Of a stretch of 64,000 nucleotides of DNA, positions 62,077 to 64,000 are shown piece by piece. Position numbers and translations under genes: made by a program. Each line of letters opens with the position of its first letter. Position 1 is the first letter of the stretch. Below the pieces are notes generated by a model. That model saw nothing but the letters and a program-made list of their open reading frames with translations. It had not been told where the DNA came from and did no database searches. The DNA comes from an uncultured Rhodospirillaceae bacterium (GTDB lineage Bacteria; Pseudomonadota; Alphaproteobacteria; UBA8366): assembly GCA_913043025.1 (NCBI GenBank), contig CAJWLM010000009.1, positions 1 to 64,000 on the forward strand, given 5' to 3'.

Positions 62077-62546
62077 GAGCCCATTTGAAAAAAACGTTTG
62101 TGTTCAAGCATTTTAATACATGTACGAGCTGCACCACCGCCCTTATCACCTCCACTCACTGAAGCACGCACTACGGCCTGCTCGCGATTTTCACATGTCA
62201 GCAGGCCAAAGCCAATAGCAAGCGAATGGCCAAGAGAGAGGTCCATAAGTCCTCGGGAAACTTCCTGACAGATATGGTCGTAATGGGATGTCTCACCACG
62301 AATTACGCATCCTAAAGCAATAAATCCATCGTATTGGTGCCCACTTGCGGTAACGCCTTCCGGTTTTGCCGCGAAGGCGATGGCCGCCGGAATTTCAAAA
62401 GCACCAGGAACACTAAACAATTCATAAGACGCTCCCAACTCGCCCAACGTTTTCACCGCGCCCTCGAGCAAGTGATCTTGAATTTTCTCGTAGTAGCGAC
62501 CCTCTACTATCATTATATGTGGTTGAATTTTCTCTGCCACCTTCAT
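62073..62546 (-). CDS. ribH: 6,7-dimethyl-8-ribityllumazine synthase
   Basis: The 157-residue enzyme makes lumazine from the RibB and RibA/D products. Markers are FSVPGAFEIPAAIAFAAK, FIALGCVIRGETSHYDHIC (His/Thr near the active site), GFGLLTCEN and GGDKGGGAARTCIKM. It follows ribBA by 11 bases. Confidence 0.95.
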   Translation of the reverse strand: MKVAEKIQPHIMIVEGRYYEKIQDHLLEGAVKTLGELGASYELFSVPGAFEIPAAIAFAAKPEGVTASGHQYDGFIALGCVIRGETSHYDHICQEVSRGLMDLSLGHSLAIGFGLLTCENREQAVVRASVSGGDKGGGAARTCIKMLEHKRFFQMGS

Positions 62547-62557
62547 GCACTCAAAAG

Positions 62558-63736
62558 TTACGTGATTGGCTTCTGGCCGACGATTTTCAAGCCATAACCA
62601 TCTAAGCCGACCACCGAGCGTTTCGTATTTGATAACAAGACCATATCGCTTACCCCCAGATCTAAAAGTATCTGTGCCCCTACACCATAATCTCTAAGAG
62701 GCGGTTTTGTCGAACCTGCAGGAACACTACCGTCTGCAGGTTGGGCAAGTTGATCGGAAAGCTGAGTCGGGTACGGTTCACGCAAAATAACAATAATCCC
62801 ACTTTCTGCCTCAGCAATCAATTCCATTGCACGGTGCAAATCGCCCGCACGTTCACCCTTAAGGTTACCCATTACATCATCAAGGAAATTAATAGCGTGC
62901 ATGCGCACAAGTGTAGGTTTTCCGGCTGTAATTTCTCCTTTAACAAGCGCGATGTGTTCCGCATAAGCAGCCCTGTTGACATAAACAACTAATCTAAACT
63001 CCCCCCCATAAGCACTCGAAAAATTACTTTCCGCTAACTTTTCAACAATGCGATCGTATTTCCTACGATAAGCGATCAGGTCTGCTATAGCTCCAATTTT
63101 TAAGTTATGAAATTGTGCATATGATACCAAGTCACCGAGCCGAGCCATGGTGCCATCTTCATTCATAATTTCGCAGATCACCCCAGATGGATTGAGACCC
63201 GCGAGCCTAGCAATATCGACGGAAGCCTCAGTGTGGCCAGCACGCACAAGCACACCACCCTTTCGTGCCATAAGTGGAAAAACGTGTCCGGGAGTGCCAA
63301 TATCTACCATACCCTTAGTTGGATCAATAGCAACCGAAATGGTTCGAGCACGGTCAGGCGCGGAAATACCCGTGGTCACTCCCTCACGTGCTTCAATTGA
63401 TGTGGTAAAGGCTGTTTGATGACGACTCTGATTTTTCTGGCTCATCAAGTCGAGGCCTAGATGCTCACAGCGAGATTGTGTTAGAGCAAGGCAAATGAGA
63501 CCACGGCCGTGTGTTGCCATGAAATTAATAGCGTCCGGTGTTGCCATCTGCCCCGGTATAACCAGATCTCCCTCGTTCTCTCGTTCCTCATCGTCAACAA
63601 GGATAAACATTCGCCCATTACGGGCATCCTCTATGATATCCTCAATTGGTGAAAGGCAATCATGCTCTCCTGCTTTTCGTTTCTTTGATTTGGTAATGTT
63701 CTCTATGTTTTCCATCTCTTCGCTCACGTCTTGCAT
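62558..63736 (-). CDS. ribB: RibB-type DHBP synthase fused to a degenerate GTP cyclohydrolase II-like domain
   Basis: The N-terminal ~210 residues are intact DHBP synthase: [16 protein letters not shown] in motif [21 protein letters not shown] and [20 protein letters not shown]. These make dihydroxybutanone phosphate for riboflavin. The C-terminal ~150 residues align with GTP cyclohydrolase II, but the zinc-Cys region expected after VRMH (normally ECLTGD ... RCDCG) reads [18 protein letters not shown] with no Cys at all, so that activity is almost certainly lost. The start may be 63736 or an ATG seven codons in. It overlaps the ribE end by 13 bases. Confidence 0.92.
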   Translation of the reverse strand: MQDVSEEMENIENITKSKKRKAGEHDCLSPIEDIIEDARNGRMFILVDDEERENEGDLVIPGQMATPDAINFMATHGRGLICLALTQSRCEHLGLDLMSQKNQSRHQTAFTTSIEAREGVTTGISAPDRARTISVAIDPTKGMVDIGTPGHVFPLMARKGGVLVRAGHTEASVDIARLAGLNPSGVICEIMNEDGTMARLGDLVSYAQFHNLKIGAIADLIAYRRKYDRIVEKLAESNFSSAYGGEFRLVVYVNRAAYAEHIALVKGEITAGKPTLVRMHAINFLDDVMGNLKGERAGDLHRAMELIAEAESGIIVILREPYPTQLSDQLAQPADGSVPAGSTKPPLRDYGVGAQILLDLGVSDMVLLSNTKRSVVGLDGYGLKIVGQKPIT

Positions 63737-64000
63737 TCGTCAATATCTGGCAGAAGCCGAGCAACATATCGAGCCAACATATCAACCTCAAGGTTTACCT
63801 TATCTCCGGGCGTCGTTTGCCCAAAACCTGTGTGTTCAAGCGTGTGAGGGATTATATTAACACCAAAAATCGTCTTATTTGCAGATACCTCAACTTCATT
63901 AACAGTGAGTGAAACTCCATCTATGGTAATGCACCCTTTGGGCGCGATAAATTTTGCTAAATCGCGAGGTGGTAGAATTTGGAAACGGGTACTATCACCA
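63724..64000 (-). CDS. ribE: Riboflavin synthase, α type, C-terminal part (window edge)
   Basis: The frame runs from the window edge to TGA 63724-63726. It reads as the C-terminal lumazine-binding domain of riboflavin synthase, with GVSLTVNEVEVS near the right end and [20 protein letters not shown] as the terminus. The start lies beyond position 64000. It precedes ribBA in the ribE-ribBA-ribH-nusB-thiL order. Confidence 0.9.
   Translation of the reverse strand, partial: GDSTRFQILPPRDLAKFIAPKGCITIDGVSLTVNEVEVSANKTIFGVNIIPHTLEHTGFGQTTPGDKVNLEVDMLARYVARLLPDIDECKT

Noticed and set aside
60500-64000. FMN riboswitch for the riboflavin operon
   Set aside because: No RFN-type conserved segments are visible within the window; the operon's upstream region lies beyond position 64000.

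Overview
The window reads as a chromosome segment of a free-living alphaproteobacterium of moderate G+C, most like the Rhodospirillales-type marine lineages. The main clues are the gene order alaC-hom-glpX-recJ, the order rpmF/plsX/fabH/ihfA/merR/tRNA-Pro, the block ribE-ribBA-ribH-nusB-thiL, a DUF177 gene beside a cytochrome bc1 chaperone gene, and a K+-independent H+-pyrophosphatase. The lineage is an inference from gene order and protein resemblance; no database was searched.

Layout. Bases 1 to about 645 are extremely A/T-rich and hold the end of a SAR11-like malate dehydrogenase and the start of a methyltransferase. They stop abruptly inside a truncated TauD/TfdA dioxygenase, so the left end is probably an assembly chimera. 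From 0.65 to 5 kb come assorted single genes (coq7, a photolyase-like protein, CIA30, a broken 2OG oxygenase). From 5 to 9.2 kb is a complete aapJQMP amino-acid ABC transporter. From 9.6 to 12.7 kb a sulfite-oxidase-family Mo enzyme lies directly in front of etfB-etfA. From 14.4 to 19 kb is a soeABC-type cytoplasmic sulfite dehydrogenase behind a Fur-like palindrome. From 19 to 22.9 kb is a loose accessory stretch.

From 22,968 to 31,012 is an ~8 kb genomic island in the 3' end of a tRNA-Glu gene, flanked by a perfect 25-bp direct repeat. It carries tandem Sel1-repeat secreted proteins (one fused to a trypsin-like protease), small secreted and membrane proteins, and a small-ORF cluster around a probable phage terminase small subunit. 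No integrase is present. An island with a tRNA target, a terS-like gene and no capsid genes resembles a phage satellite or its remnant; this is the best candidate for an undescribed system here.

From 31.3 kb to the end the segment is mostly conserved chromosome: flgE, recJ, glpX, hom, alaC, an OmpA-like lipoprotein, phaC, argC, rplM-rpsI, an NrtR-nadA-nadC NAD module with a visible promoter and operator, cutA, HAD hydrolase, tRNA-Pro, merR, ihfA, fabH, plsX, rpmF, DUF177, bc1 chaperone, bamE, hppA, an MFS transporter, a FliL-like gene, thiL, nusB, ribH, ribBA (with a degenerate RibA half) and the start-truncated ribE.
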